From Rubellimicrobium arenae (GTDB lineage Bacteria; Pseudomonadota; Alphaproteobacteria; Rhodobacterales; Rhodobacteraceae), in the NCBI RefSeq assembly GCF_017916275.1, contig NZ_JAFMST010000003.1:62001-126000 (forward strand): DNA of 64,000 bases, in the 5' to 3' direction. Shown one piece after another: positions 8,448-17,479 of the stretch. A model generated the notes under the pieces. The model searched no databases. It saw only the letters and a list, made by a program, of their open reading frames with translations, and was not told the DNA's origin. The position numbers were made by a program, and so were the translations under genes. Each line of letters starts with the position of its first letter. Within the stretch, counting starts at the first letter, position 1.

Positions 8448-10043
8448 ATGCGCCTCAAGACCCACGCCCAGCCGCAATCCGAGACGTTCAAGGCCAACCG
8501 CGCCGCCCATCTCGCCCTTCTGGCCCAGGCCCGCGAGGCCGCCGAAGCGGCCGCGCAGGGGGGTGGCCCTGCCGCCCGCGACCGCCACGCCGCGCGCGGC
8601 AAGCTCCTCCCCCGCGACCGGGTGGCGAACCTCCTCGACCCCGGGAGCCCGTTCCTTGAGGTGGGCGCGACCGCCGCGCACGGGATGTACGGTGACGCGG
8701 CCCCCGGCGCCGGGCTGATCGCCGGGGTGGGGCGGGTCCACGGGCAGGACGTCATGGTGGTCGCCAACGACGCCACCGTGAAGGGCGGCACCTACTATCC
8801 GATGACGGTCAAGAAGCACCTCCGCGCGCAGGAGATCGCGGAGGAGTGCCACCTGCCGTGCGTCTACCTCGTGGATTCGGGCGGCGCGAACCTGCCCAAC
8901 CAGGACGAGGTGTTCCCCGACCGCGACCACTTCGGCCGCATCTTCTTCAACCAGGCCCGGATGAGCGCCAAGGGCATCGCGCAGATCGCCGTCGTCATGG
9001 GCTCCTGCACCGCCGGGGGCGCCTATGTCCCGGCGATGGCCGACGTGTCGATCATCGTGCGCAACCAGGGCACCATCTTCCTGGCCGGGCCGCCGCTGGT
9101 GAAGGCCGCCACCGGCGAGGTCGTCAGCGCCGAGGACCTGGGCGGCGCCGATGTCCACACCCGCCTGTCCGGCGTCGCCGACACCTTGGCCGAGGACGAC
9201 GCGCACGCCCTCGCGCTGACCCGCCGCGCGGTCCTGAGCCTGAACCGGCCCGCCCGCCCGCTGCCGCTGGGCGAGGCCCCGGCCCTGGACCCGGAGGACC
9301 TGCTTGGTGTCGTGCCCGCCGACCTGCGCACCCCCTACGACATCCGCGAGGTCATCGCCCGCGTGGTGGACGGCTCGGAGTTCGACGAGTTCAAGGCCCG
9401 CTTCGGCGAGACGCTGGTGACGGGCTTCGCGCAGGTCATGGGCCAGCCCCTGGGCATCGTCGCCAACAACGGCGTCCTCTTCTCGGAATCCGCGCAGAAG
9501 GGGGCGCATTTCATCGAACTGTGCAGCCAGCGGGCCATCCCGCTCGTGTTCCTGCAGAACATCACCGGCTTCATGGTCGGCCGCCGCTACGAGAACGAGG
9601 GCATCGCCCGCCATGGCGCCAAGATGGTCACCGCCGTCGCCACCACCGGCGTTCCCAAGGTGACGGTGATCGTCGGCGGCTCCTTCGGGGCGGGCAACTA
9701 CGGGATGGCGGGGCGGGCCTATTCGCCGCGCTTCCTCTGGACCTGGCCCAACAGCCGCATCGGCGTCATGGGCGGAGAGCAGGCTGCCAACGTGCTGGCC
9801 ACCGTCCGCCGCGACGGCATCGAACGGACCGGGGCCCAGTGGTCCGCCGAGGAGGAGGCCGCCTTCAAGCGCCCCACGCAGGAGATGTTCGACCGCCAGA
9901 GCCACCCGCTCTACGCCTCGGCCCGCCTGTGGGACGATGGCATCATCGATCCGCGCCGGACGCGCGAGGTGCTGGCGCTGTCGCTCCACGCCGCGCTGAA
10001 CGCGCCGCCCGGGCCCACGCGCTTCGGCGTGTTCCGGATGTGA
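8448..10043 (+). CDS. mccB: Methylcrotonyl-CoA carboxylase beta (carboxyltransferase) subunit
   Basis: 531 aa carboxyltransferase subunit, which moves CO2 from biotin to the gamma carbon of 3-methylcrotonyl-CoA. It has the N-terminal [16 protein letters not shown] segment, the oxyanion and acyl-CoA glycine-rich motifs ([30 protein letters not shown]) and the C-terminal [18 protein letters not shown] typical of MCC/PCC beta chains. The ATG abuts the preceding stop codon. The flanking isovaleryl-CoA dehydrogenase and HMG-CoA lyase genes fix it as MCC rather than propionyl-CoA or geranyl-CoA carboxylase. Confidence 0.94.
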   Translation: MRLKTHAQPQSETFKANRAAHLALLAQAREAAEAAAQGGGPAARDRHAARGKLLPRDRVANLLDPGSPFLEVGATAAHGMYGDAAPGAGLIAGVGRVHGQDVMVVANDATVKGGTYYPMTVKKHLRAQEIAEECHLPCVYLVDSGGANLPNQDEVFPDRDHFGRIFFNQARMSAKGIAQIAVVMGSCTAGGAYVPAMADVSIIVRNQGTIFLAGPPLVKAATGEVVSAEDLGGADVHTRLSGVADTLAEDDAHALALTRRAVLSLNRPARPLPLGEAPALDPEDLLGVVPADLRTPYDIREVIARVVDGSEFDEFKARFGETLVTGFAQVMGQPLGIVANNGVLFSESAQKGAHFIELCSQRAIPLVFLQNITGFMVGRRYENEGIARHGAKMVTAVATTGVPKVTVIVGGSFGAGNYGMAGRAYSPRFLWTWPNSRIGVMGGEQAANVLATVRRDGIERTGAQWSAEEEAAFKRPTQEMFDRQSHPLYASARLWDDGIIDPRRTREVLALSLHAALNAPPGPTRFGVFRM

Positions 10044-10051
10044 GGGGCCGC

Positions 10052-11989
10052 ATGTTCCGCCGCATCCTGATCGCCAACCGGGGGGAGATCGCCTGCCGGA
10101 TCATCGACACGGCCCGGCGGCTGGGCGTGGAGACGGTCGCCGTCTTCTCGGATGCCGACGCCGGGGCCCGCCACGTCGCGATGGCCGACCACACCGTCCG
10201 CATCGGCCCGCCGCCTGCGTCCGACAGCTACCTGAACGCCGCCGCGATCCTCGACGCCGCGCGGACGACGGGCGCGGAGGCGATCCATCCCGGCTACGGC
10301 TTCCTGTCCGAGAACCCCGACTTTGCCGAGGCGGTGGCGCAGGCGGGCCTGACCTTCATCGGGCCCTCAGCCTCCGCGATCCGCGCCATGGGCCTCAAGG
10401 ACGCGGCCAAGGCGCTGATGGAGCGGGCGGGCGTCCCCGTCGTCCCCGGCTACCACGGCGCGGATCAGGACGCGCAGCACCTCGCCAGAGAGGCCGCGCG
10501 CATCGGCTACCCGGTCCTCATCAAAGCCGTCGCGGGCGGCGGCGGCAAGGGCATGCGCCGCGTCGAGGACCCGTCGCAGTTCGCCGACGCCCTGACGAGC
10601 GCCCGTCGCGAGGCGCGGAACGCCTTCGGCAACGACGCCGTCCTGATCGAGAACTACGTCGCCACCCCCCGCCACATCGAGGTGCAGGTCTTCGGCGACG
10701 GCACCCGCGCCGTCCATCTGTTCGAGAGGGACTGCTCGCTCCAGCGCCGCCACCAGAAGGTCGTCGAGGAGGCCCCGGCGCCCGGCATGCCCGACGCGAT
10801 GCGACAGGCCATGGGGCAGGCCGCCGTCCGCGCGGCCGAGGCCATCGGCTATTCCGGCGCGGGGACCGTGGAGTTCATCGTCGACGCCTCGGACGGCCTG
10901 CGCCCCGACCGCTTCTGGTTCATGGAGATGAACACCCGCCTCCAGGTCGAGCATCCGGTGACCGAGGCGATCACCGGCCTCGACCTCGTGGAATGGCAAC
11001 TCCGCGTCGCCTCGGGCGAGCCGTTGCCTCTCCGGCAGGAGGATCTCCGCATCCAAGGCCACGCCGTGGAGGCGCGCCTTTACGCCGAGGACGTGCCCGC
11101 AGGATTCCTGCCCGCCACCGGCCGCCTGTCCCGGCGGCGGTTCTCGGATGGAGTCCGCGTCGAGACCGGCGTGCGCGAGGGTGACGCGATCACCCCCTGG
11201 TACGATCCGATGATCGCCAAGCTGGTCGCCCATGGCCCGACGCGCGAGTTGGCGCTCGACCGTCTGGCCCAGGCGCTCGCCCGGACCCAGGTCGCCGGCT
11301 GCACGACGAACCTCGCCTTCCTGTCCGCCCTCGTCGCGCATGAGGGCTTCCGTGCGGGTCATCCCGATACCGGCCTGATCGAGCGCGACCTCCACCGTCT
11401 GACCGAGGCTGCGACACCTCCCCCCGAGGTCGTGGCCCTCGCGGCGCTCGCGGCGGCGAACCCGTCCGCGCACCCTCTGGCCGGGTTCCACCTTTGGCAG
11501 CCCCTGTCGCGGCGCATCGACCTGGTCTGGGACGGCAGGCCCCTGGTTGTCACCCTGGCGCTGGACGGCCCGGACCGGGCCCGGGTCGCCGTCGAGGGGC
11601 CGACCATCCGGGCCAGCCGGTGCGGCGGCTCGTGGCGCATCGACGGCGCCCCCGCCCATGATGTCCTGCCGGAGTCGGACCGCATCACCGTCTTCGCCAG
11701 CCCGCTTGGCACCTTCGCCTTCGGCGTCCCGGACCCCCTCGACCGCGAGGCGGCGGACACCGGCACCGACGCCACCTTGTCCCCCATGCCGGGCCTCGTC
11801 CGCGCCGTCCTCGTCACGCCCGGGCAGGCGGTCCTCCGTGGCGCGACCCTCGCCATCGTCGAGGCCATGAAGATGGAGCACGTTCTGACTGCCCCTCGCG
11901 ATGGCCGCGTGGCCGAGGTCCTGGCCGCCGAGGGCCAGCAGGTCGAGGCGGGAACCCCCCTGATCCGGCTGGAGCCCTCCGATGGCTGA
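10052..11989 (+). CDS. mccA: Methylcrotonyl-CoA carboxylase alpha (biotin carboxylase / BCCP) subunit
   Basis: 645 aa. Biotin carboxylase N-domain starts FRRILIANRGEIACRII, followed by the ATP-grasp domain (KAVAGGGGKGMRRV; FMEMNTRLQVEHPVTE) and a biotin carboxyl carrier domain at the C-terminus in which the biotinylated lysine is K607 in EAMKMEH. Length is normal for MCC alpha subunits. It starts 9 nt after mccB, and its last 8 nt overlap the HMG-CoA lyase start, so the operon is translationally coupled. It forms the holoenzyme with the adjacent beta chain and requires biotin ligase, encoded elsewhere. Confidence 0.94.
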   Translation: MFRRILIANRGEIACRIIDTARRLGVETVAVFSDADAGARHVAMADHTVRIGPPPASDSYLNAAAILDAARTTGAEAIHPGYGFLSENPDFAEAVAQAGLTFIGPSASAIRAMGLKDAAKALMERAGVPVVPGYHGADQDAQHLAREAARIGYPVLIKAVAGGGGKGMRRVEDPSQFADALTSARREARNAFGNDAVLIENYVATPRHIEVQVFGDGTRAVHLFERDCSLQRRHQKVVEEAPAPGMPDAMRQAMGQAAVRAAEAIGYSGAGTVEFIVDASDGLRPDRFWFMEMNTRLQVEHPVTEAITGLDLVEWQLRVASGEPLPLRQEDLRIQGHAVEARLYAEDVPAGFLPATGRLSRRRFSDGVRVETGVREGDAITPWYDPMIAKLVAHGPTRELALDRLAQALARTQVAGCTTNLAFLSALVAHEGFRAGHPDTGLIERDLHRLTEAATPPPEVVALAALAAANPSAHPLAGFHLWQPLSRRIDLVWDGRPLVVTLALDGPDRARVAVEGPTIRASRCGGSWRIDGAPAHDVLPESDRITVFASPLGTFAFGVPDPLDREAADTGTDATLSPMPGLVRAVLVTPGQAVLRGATLAIVEAMKMEHVLTAPRDGRVAEVLAAEGQQVEAGTPLIRLEPSDG

Positions 11990-12836
11990 GCGGGTCGAGA
12001 TCGTCGAGGTCGGCCCGCGCGACGGCCTCCAGAACGAGGCGCGCCCGATCCCGACGGCCCGCAAGGTCGCGCTCGTGGACGCGCTCTCGTCCGTCGGGTT
12101 CCGCCGCATCGAGGCCGCGAGCTTCGTCAGCCCCGCGCGCGTCCCCCAGATGGCCGATAGCGCCGGGGTCATGGCCGCGATCCGCCGCGCGCCCGGGGTC
12201 CGCTACATGGCGCTCGTTCCCAACCTCAAGGGTCAGGAGGCGGCGCGCGCCGCCCGCGCGGACCAGATCGCCGTGGTCACGGCGGCCACCGACGGCTTCG
12301 CCCGCGCCAACCTCAACGCATCGGTGGCCGACAGCCTTGCCCGGATCGAGCCGATCCTGCGCGAGGCCGGGCGGGACGGAATCCCCGTCCGCGGCTATGT
12401 CTCGGTGGTGACCGACTGCCCCTATGACGGCCCCGTGCCGCCGTCGCGGGTCGCCCGGGTCGCGGCGGCGCTCCGCGACCTCGGCTGCGCGGAGGTGAGC
12501 CTGGGCGAGACGCTGGGCCGCGCCACTCCCGAACAGGTGGAGGCCATGCTCCGCGCCGTCCTCGACGAGCTTCCGCCCGACCGGCTGGCCGGGCACTTCC
12601 ACGATACGGCGGGCCGCGCGGTGGAGAACGTGGAGGTGGCGCTCGGGCTCGGGCTGCGCGTCTTCGATGCCTCGGTCGCGGGGCTGGGCGGCTGTCCCTT
12701 CGCGCCGGGCGCCGCGGGCAACGTCGCGACCGAGGCGCTGGCCCGCCGCCTGTCCGCGCTGGGCTTCGACACCGGGCTGGACCCGGTGGCCCTGGCGCAG
12801 GCGGCCGACCTGGCCCGGGCGATGCGCGAAGGGTGA
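11982..12836 (+). CDS. mvaB: Hydroxymethylglutaryl-CoA lyase
   Basis: 284 aa TIM-barrel lyase that splits HMG-CoA into acetoacetate and acetyl-CoA, the last step of leucine degradation. The N-terminal VGPRDGLQNE motif carries the metal-binding and catalytic Arg/Asp residues, HFHDTAGRAVENV provides metal-ligand histidines, and SVAGLGGCPFAPGAAGN contains the catalytic Cys of the lyase signature. It overlaps mccA by 8 nt, and its TGA overlaps an alternative GTG start of the next gene. Confidence 0.94.
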   Translation: MAERVEIVEVGPRDGLQNEARPIPTARKVALVDALSSVGFRRIEAASFVSPARVPQMADSAGVMAAIRRAPGVRYMALVPNLKGQEAARAARADQIAVVTAATDGFARANLNASVADSLARIEPILREAGRDGIPVRGYVSVVTDCPYDGPVPPSRVARVAAALRDLGCAEVSLGETLGRATPEQVEAMLRAVLDELPPDRLAGHFHDTAGRAVENVEVALGLGLRVFDASVAGLGGCPFAPGAAGNVATEALARRLSALGFDTGLDPVALAQAADLARAMREG

Positions 12837-12841
12837 TCCCG

Positions 12842-13630
12842 ATGTTCCAGACCATCGCCCTGTCCATCGACCCGCGCGGCGTGGCGCGCCTGACGCTGGA
12901 CCGGCCCGACCGCCACAACGCGCTCGACGCCGCCATGATCGCGGAGCTCACCGAGGCCGCCGATCGGCTGGCCCGGGACCCCGCCGTGCGGGTGGTGGTG
13001 CTTGCCGCCCGGGGCCGGACCTTCTGCGCCGGCGCCGACCTGGGCTGGATGCGCGAGCAGATCGAGGCCGACCGGCCGGCCCGCGCCGACCAGGCCCGGC
13101 GTCTCGCCATGATGCTGCGGGCGCTCGACCTCCTGCCCAAGCCGCTCCTGGCCGAGGTGCAGGGCGCGGCCTACGGGGGCGGGGTCGGGCTCCTGTCGGT
13201 CTGCGACATCGCCGTCGCCGTGGACACCGCCGTCTTTGCCATGACCGAGACGCGGCTCGGCCTGATCCCCGCAACCATCGGCCCCTATGTGCTGGCCCGG
13301 ATCGGCGAGCCCGCCGCCCGCCGCCTCATGCTCTCCGCCCGCCGCTTCGACGCGGCCGAGGCCGTCGCGCTCGGGCTGCTGGCCCGTGCCGTCCCGGCGG
13401 ATCGGTTGGGGGCGTCCATCGACCAGGAGGTCGCCCTCCTGCTGGACTGCGCGCCCGGCGCGGTGGCCGAGGCCAAGGCGCTCCTCCGCGCGCTTCGCAG
13501 CCCCGCGCCCGAGGCGATCGAGCTCTCGATCCAGGCGCTCGTGACGCGATGGGACAGCGACGAAGCCCGCGCGGGCGTCCGGGCCTTCCTCGACCGTTGC
13601 GATCCGCCCTGGCGCAAGGCGCCGGACTGA
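12842..13630 (+). CDS. Enoyl-CoA hydratase, probable methylglutaconyl-CoA hydratase
   Basis: 262 aa crotonase-fold protein. RTFCAGADLGWM and GAAYGGGVGLLSVCDIAVA are the two oxyanion-hole segments, and TETRLGLIPATIGPYVL contains the catalytic Glu region. The ADLxWM form is typical of methylglutaconyl-CoA hydratases (LiuC/AUH), the step between methylcrotonyl-CoA carboxylase and HMG-CoA lyase, and the operon context supports this. The start is ATG 12842, with an AGGGTGA ribosome site overlapping the upstream stop; a GTG at 12833 is the alternative. This appears to be the last gene of the leucine operon, with 78 bp to the next start. Confidence 0.88.
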   Translation: MFQTIALSIDPRGVARLTLDRPDRHNALDAAMIAELTEAADRLARDPAVRVVVLAARGRTFCAGADLGWMREQIEADRPARADQARRLAMMLRALDLLPKPLLAEVQGAAYGGGVGLLSVCDIAVAVDTAVFAMTETRLGLIPATIGPYVLARIGEPAARRLMLSARRFDAAEAVALGLLARAVPADRLGASIDQEVALLLDCAPGAVAEAKALLRALRSPAPEAIELSIQALVTRWDSDEARAGVRAFLDRCDPPWRKAPD

Positions 13631-13708
13631 CCCCTGGACCGTCGGCGCCCGTCATGCGACCCAAGTCCCCGAACCGGGCCGCGCCGCCCAAAGCAGGGAG
13701 TGACACGC

Positions 13709-14005
13709 ATGATCCTCGAAACCGCCGAACTGACCATCGCGCCCGGCCAGGAGGGGGCCTTCGAGGCCGCCGTGCGGCAGGCGGTGCCGCTGTTCCTGGG
13801 GTCGCGCGGCTGCAAGGGCGTCCGCCTCCACCGCGTCGTGGAAACCCCCGGCCTTTATCGCCTGCTGGTCGACTGGGACACGCTGGAGGACCACACCGTC
13901 CATTTCCGCGGGTCGGAGGCCTTTGCCCAGTGGCGCGCGCTGGTGTCGCCGCACTTCGCCGCCGCGCCCGCCGTGACCCATTCCGAAGAAGCGATGTCCG
14001 CCTGA
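13709..14005 (+). CDS. Antibiotic biosynthesis monooxygenase (ABM) domain protein
   Basis: 98 aa dimeric alpha-beta barrel (ferredoxin-like) protein of the ABM/YgiN type. The sequence shows the fold's repeated pattern: ILETAELTIAPGQEGAFEAAV, SRGCKGVRLHRVVETPGLYRLLVDW (here in two halves) and a final SEAFAQWRALV helix before the His-rich end. The family includes small quinone or haem-interacting monooxygenases and proteins of unknown role; no substrate can be assigned. ATG 13709 has AGGGAG 8 nt upstream, better than the GTG three codons earlier. It stands alone between the leucine operon and aldose 1-epimerase. Confidence 0.75.
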   Translation: MILETAELTIAPGQEGAFEAAVRQAVPLFLGSRGCKGVRLHRVVETPGLYRLLVDWDTLEDHTVHFRGSEAFAQWRALVSPHFAAAPAVTHSEEAMSA

Positions 14006-14101
14006 GAGGGCCGAACCGGACCGGGCCGGGCCGGGCGGTTGACACGGCCCCGCCCCCGCCGGAAGGTCGCCCGGACAGGCAGGGAACAGGGGGGCCATGG
14101 C

Positions 14102-15175
14102 ATGGCGGTGGAGGAGTTCGGGCGGATCGGCAGCGATCCCGTGCAGGCGGTGACGCTGGATGACGGGAACGGCCTTCGCGCCAGGGTCATCACCTACGGC
14201 GCGCGCCTGACCGAGCTTCACGTCCCCGACCGCGAGGGACGGCAGGACGACATCGTGCTCGGCTTCGACCGGCTCGACGACTACCTGTCCACCACGACCT
14301 ACTTCGGCGCGACCTGCGGGCGCTATGCCAACCGCATCGCCCGGGGACGCTTCGCCCTCGACGGCGAGGCCTTCCAGCTCGACGTCAACGAAGGCGCGAA
14401 CCACCTCCACGGTGGGCGCGACGGCTTCGACCGGCGCAACTGGACGCTGGCCGAGGCCGACGACCGCCGCGTCGTGTTCCGCCTGACCTCGCCGGACGGG
14501 GACATGGGGTATCCCGGCGAATGCGACCTCGTGACCACCTACGATCTGGCCGGGGACGGCCGCCTCCTCATCACCATGGCCGCCACGACGACCCGGGCCA
14601 CCCCGATCAACGTCGTCCACCATTCCTACTTCAACCTGGCGGGGCAGGGCTCGGGCGATGTCCTGCGGCAGGAGATGCGCCTTGCCGCGCCCTTCTACAC
14701 CCCGGTCGACGGAGAGCTCCTCGCCACCGGCGAGATCCGGTCGGTCGCCGGCACCGCCTTCGACTTCACGACGCCCAAGCCCATCGGCCGCGACTTCGCC
14801 GCGCTGGGCTCGGTCGGCGCGGGCGTGTTCCAGGCAGGCGGCGGCTATGACCACAACTGGGTCCTGGGCGGCGACGGCGGCGGCAGCGACGTCGGCTCCG
14901 GGCTCCACGACTGCGCCGAGATCCGGGACCCCGCCTCGGGCCGCCGCATGACCCTGCGGACCAACGAGCCGGGCGTCCAGGTCTACACCGGCGGCTACCT
15001 GGACGACTCCATCGTCGGCAAGGGCGGGCGACGCCTGTGCCAGTTCGCGGGCTTCACCCTCGAGACGCAGAAGTTCCCCGGGTCCCCGAACCACCCGCAT
15101 TTCCCGAACGCGGTGCTGCGGCCCGGCGAATCCTACAGCCACCGGATGGAGTTCGGCTTCTCCGCGGACGCGTGA
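14102..15175 (+). CDS. galM: Aldose 1-epimerase (mutarotase)
   Basis: 357 aa enzyme interconverting alpha and beta anomers of aldoses. Family landmarks are FGATCGRYANRIARGRF, NHLHGG with a substrate-binding His, VVHHSYFNLAGQG with the catalytic His, GYDHNW, and the C-terminal FTLETQKFPGSPNHP carrying the catalytic Glu. The ATG 14102 codon follows an AGGGGGG-type site; an upstream extension to 14039 is not conserved in character. It appears monocistronic, so the specific sugar pathway is not evident. Confidence 0.92.
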   Translation: MAVEEFGRIGSDPVQAVTLDDGNGLRARVITYGARLTELHVPDREGRQDDIVLGFDRLDDYLSTTTYFGATCGRYANRIARGRFALDGEAFQLDVNEGANHLHGGRDGFDRRNWTLAEADDRRVVFRLTSPDGDMGYPGECDLVTTYDLAGDGRLLITMAATTTRATPINVVHHSYFNLAGQGSGDVLRQEMRLAAPFYTPVDGELLATGEIRSVAGTAFDFTTPKPIGRDFAALGSVGAGVFQAGGGYDHNWVLGGDGGGSDVGSGLHDCAEIRDPASGRRMTLRTNEPGVQVYTGGYLDDSIVGKGGRRLCQFAGFTLETQKFPGSPNHPHFPNAVLRPGESYSHRMEFGFSADA

Positions 15176-15250
15176 CGGCCCCCGGGGCGTTGCGTCCGCG
15201 CGGCAGGGACCGTTCGGTGCTGTAAGGGACTGGCCATGACTTGCCCCTAG

Positions 15251-15273
15251 CCTGTGTGCATTCACAGGAGGGT
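15251..15273 (+). promoter_or_regulatory. Hairpin overlapping the ribosome binding site of the spike base gene
   Basis: CCTGTG (15251-15256) and CACAGG (15263-15268) form a perfect 6-bp stem with a 6-nt loop. Its right arm runs into the strong Shine-Dalgarno AGGAGGG (15266-15272), four bases before ATG 15278. In RNA it could partly sequester the ribosome site. The structure is seen directly; the regulatory role is inference. Confidence 0.35.
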
Positions 15274-15277
15274 AACC

Positions 15278-15535
15278 ATGTCCGACAACTTCTCGCACCA
15301 CCAGCGCGGGCTCGAAAGCCCGGGCGACCGTCATCAGCCGATCACGCCGTCCGACACGCTGGCCGTGTCGCCGCGGCCCCGGGCGCTCTGGTGCCAGACC
15401 TCGGGGGATCTCGTGATCGAGGACTGCGACGGCACCCAGCTCAGCTATGCCGTCACGGCGGGGCAGATCCTGCCGTTCCGCGCGGCCCGGATCCTGGCCA
15501 CCGGCACCACCGCCACCGTCTACGGGTGGGAATGA
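15278..15535 (+). CDS. Spike base protein, RCAP_Rcc01079 (GhsA-like) family
   Basis: 85 aa. It begins MSDNFSHHQRGLESPGDRH, continues with an ITPSDT segment and RALWCQTSGDLVIEDCDG, and ends FRAARILATGTTATVYGWE. This layout matches my recollection of the Rhodobacter capsulatus rcc01079 family, which forms the base of head spikes on the gene transfer agent and is found as orphan pairs outside the main GTA cluster. Here too it is an orphan: no capsid, portal or tail gene lies in the window. It has a strong AGGAGGG site and overlaps a 41-codon ORF by ATGA. Whether it still serves a GTA particle is unknown. Confidence 0.75.
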   Translation: MSDNFSHHQRGLESPGDRHQPITPSDTLAVSPRPRALWCQTSGDLVIEDCDGTQLSYAVTAGQILPFRAARILATGTTATVYGWE

Positions 15536-15657
15536 TGATCTCGCTCGGGCTCGGGGCCGCGCCCGTCGGGATCGCCCAGTCGCCTCCGGCGCGGATGGTG
15601 GCCGTCATCGCGCCGTCCACGCTGATCCGCCCGGCCTCCGTCATCAAGACGGGCTGA
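15532..15657 (+). CDS. Short hypothetical ORF coupled to the spike base gene (possible remnant of a spike fibre gene)
   Basis: 41 aa ORF starting MMISLGLGAAPVG, whose ATG overlaps the TGA of the spike base gene (ATGA at 15532-15535). In R. capsulatus the base protein gene is followed by a much longer fibre gene (ghsB). I think this start resembles how such products begin, but the frame closes after 41 codons and overlaps the end of the opposite-strand reductase gene by 14 nt. It may be a small structural protein, a truncated fibre gene or a chance ORF. Confidence 0.4.
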   Translation: MMISLGLGAAPVGIAQSPPARMVAVIAPSTLIRPASVIKTG

Positions 15658-16633
15658 GATGCCGCGCCTCGTCCGCGCCGTCCTGGTCCTGGTCCCGGCG
15701 GGCCCAGGCCAGCTCGGGCCCCTTCGGCACCAGGCCGAGGGGGTTCAGCGCCTTTACCGAATAATAGCCGCGCTTGATATGGTCGAGGCTGACCGTGCCC
15801 CGCACGCCCGGCAGCGCCAGGACCCGGAGCATGTGGGCCTGCAGCGCCGGATAGTCCGCGATCCGGCGCAGGTTGCACTTGAACAGCCCGTGATAGGCCG
15901 CATCGAACCGCACCAGCGTCACGAACAGCCGCACATCCGTTTCGGTCAGGCGGTCGCCGAACAGCCACGCCCGTCCGTCCGACAGCCGCGCCTCCAGCGC
16001 GTCGAGCTCCGCGAACACGTCGTCGAACGCCGCCTCGTAGGCGACCTGCGTCGTGGCGAACCCGGCGCGGTAGACGCCATTGTTCAGCCGCGGATAGATC
16101 CGGTCGTTGAGCGCGTCGATCCCGGCGCGCAGATCCTCGGGATAAAGGTCCGGGCCATGGGCGATCGTCCCGAAGCCCGAGTTCAGCATCCGGAGGATGT
16201 CCGCCGATTCGTTCGACACGATCCGGTCCGTCGCCTTATCGTAAAGGATGGGCACGGTGGCGCGGCCGGTGAAGGCCGGGTCGGCCGCGCTGTAGATCTC
16301 GTGCATGTAGGTGGCGCCGGTCACCGGGTCGGGGGCGGCAAAGCGCCAGCCCTGCGGGCTGAGCTCCGGCTCGACTACCGACACCGAGATCGCGTCGTCC
16401 AGCCCCTTCAGGGCCCGCCCGATCAGGGTCCGCGAGGCCCAGGGGCAGATCAGGGCGACATGGAGGTGGTAGCGCCCGGCCTCGGCCCGGAAGCCGTCGT
16501 CGCCGGTCGGGCCGGGGCGGCCGTCCGGCGTCACCCAGTTGCGGAACGAGGAGATCTGGCGGACGAAGCCCCCCGTCTCGTCCTTGGCCTGCACGGGCTG
16601 CCAGTCCTCGGTCCACCTGCCGTTGACGAGCAT
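15644..16633 (-). CDS. Glutathionyl-hydroquinone reductase (Xi-class GST)
   Basis: 329 aa, the usual length for the YqjG/PcpF/ECM4 family, which uses glutathione to reduce glutathionyl-hydroquinones. The catalytic cysteine is C63 in the diagnostic CPWA motif (ICPWASRT). The N-terminal thioredoxin fold ends around residue 150 (VPILYDKATDRIVSNESADI), and the helical C-domain includes RLNNGVYRAGFATTQVAYE, characteristic of this class. Its ATG directly follows the TGA of the VOC gene, so the two are co-translated. With DoxX and the two-domain VOC protein it suggests a quinone or chlorinated-hydroquinone defence unit (inference). Confidence 0.9.
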   Translation of the reverse strand: MLVNGRWTEDWQPVQAKDETGGFVRQISSFRNWVTPDGRPGPTGDDGFRAEAGRYHLHVALICPWASRTLIGRALKGLDDAISVSVVEPELSPQGWRFAAPDPVTGATYMHEIYSAADPAFTGRATVPILYDKATDRIVSNESADILRMLNSGFGTIAHGPDLYPEDLRAGIDALNDRIYPRLNNGVYRAGFATTQVAYEAAFDDVFAELDALEARLSDGRAWLFGDRLTETDVRLFVTLVRFDAAYHGLFKCNLRRIADYPALQAHMLRVLALPGVRGTVSLDHIKRGYYSVKALNPLGLVPKGPELAWARRDQDQDGADEARHLSPS

Positions 16634-17449
16634 TCAGGCCTCCTTCCGCGTGAGGGTGATGGAGGTTCCCCAAGGGTCGGCCACATGCCGCGTCCCCCCG
16701 GTGCGGAGCAGGATGGCCTCGAGGGCAGGCCCCTCGGCCAGGATCTCGAGATCGGCAAGACCGGTGGACGGGTAGGTCCGGCGGGCCGCGCCCCGGCTGT
16801 TCCAGGTGTTGGCCCCCAGGTGATGGTGGTACCCGCCCGAGCCCAGGAAGCTCGCCCCCGGGTAGTGGGTCACGATGTCGAAGCCCAGGGTGTCGTGGTA
16901 GAAGGCCTCGGCCTCGGGCACGGCCCCGACCTGGAGATGCACATGGCCGACGACCGTCCCCTCGGGCGCGCCGGTCCAGGGGCCGTCCGCGGCCTCGGCC
17001 AGGTTCTGCAGATCCAGGGGGTCGGTGGACATGCGGATGCTGTTCCCCTCGCGCGGCCAGGCGTCGCGGGGGCGGTCGGCGTAGATCTCGATGCCGTTCC
17101 CTTCCGGGTCGGACAGGTAGATCGCCTCGCTCACTAGGTGGTCCGAGGCGCCCTGCACCGGAACCTTCGTCCCCGCCGCATGGAGCAGCCAGCGGCCCAG
17201 CGCCTTGCGGGAGGGGAGCAGGAAGGCCGTGTGGAACAGGCCGGCCTCGCGCGGGGACCGGCGGCGGGCCGAGCGGTCCTCGCGCAGTTCGAGGAGGCGC
17301 CGGTCGCCCGCGCCGTAGAGCGCGACGCCACCGTCTCCGCCCAACCGCTCGAGCCCAAGGGCGCGCTGGTAGAAGGACCCCGTTCCGGCGAGGTCGTTGA
17401 CCGTAAGCGCGACCCGGCCGATCTCGAGGGGGGCAGAGGCAGTGGACAT
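16634..17449 (-). CDS. Two-domain VOC (glyoxalase/extradiol dioxygenase-like) protein
   Basis: 271 aa with two vicinal-oxygen-chelate repeats. The first begins IGRVALTVNDLAGTGSFYQRALGL and contains FHTAFLLPSR and GNGIEIYADRPRDAW. The second begins VGHVHLQVGAVPEAEAFYHDTLGF and contains GGYHHHLGANTW. Histidines and glutamates at the expected metal positions are present, similar to CatE/MhqA-type catechol dioxygenases that act with quinone-reducing partners. The exact substrate is unknown. It is co-translated with the downstream glutathionyl-hydroquinone reductase and lies 30 bp after the DoxX gene. Confidence 0.85.
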   Translation of the reverse strand: MSTASAPLEIGRVALTVNDLAGTGSFYQRALGLERLGGDGGVALYGAGDRRLLELREDRSARRRSPREAGLFHTAFLLPSRKALGRWLLHAAGTKVPVQGASDHLVSEAIYLSDPEGNGIEIYADRPRDAWPREGNSIRMSTDPLDLQNLAEAADGPWTGAPEGTVVGHVHLQVGAVPEAEAFYHDTLGFDIVTHYPGASFLGSGGYHHHLGANTWNSRGAARRTYPSTGLADLEILAEGPALEAILLRTGGTRHVADPWGTSITLTRKEA

Positions 17450-17479
17450 GATCCTGACTTTCCTGCGGTGGGCGGTCCC

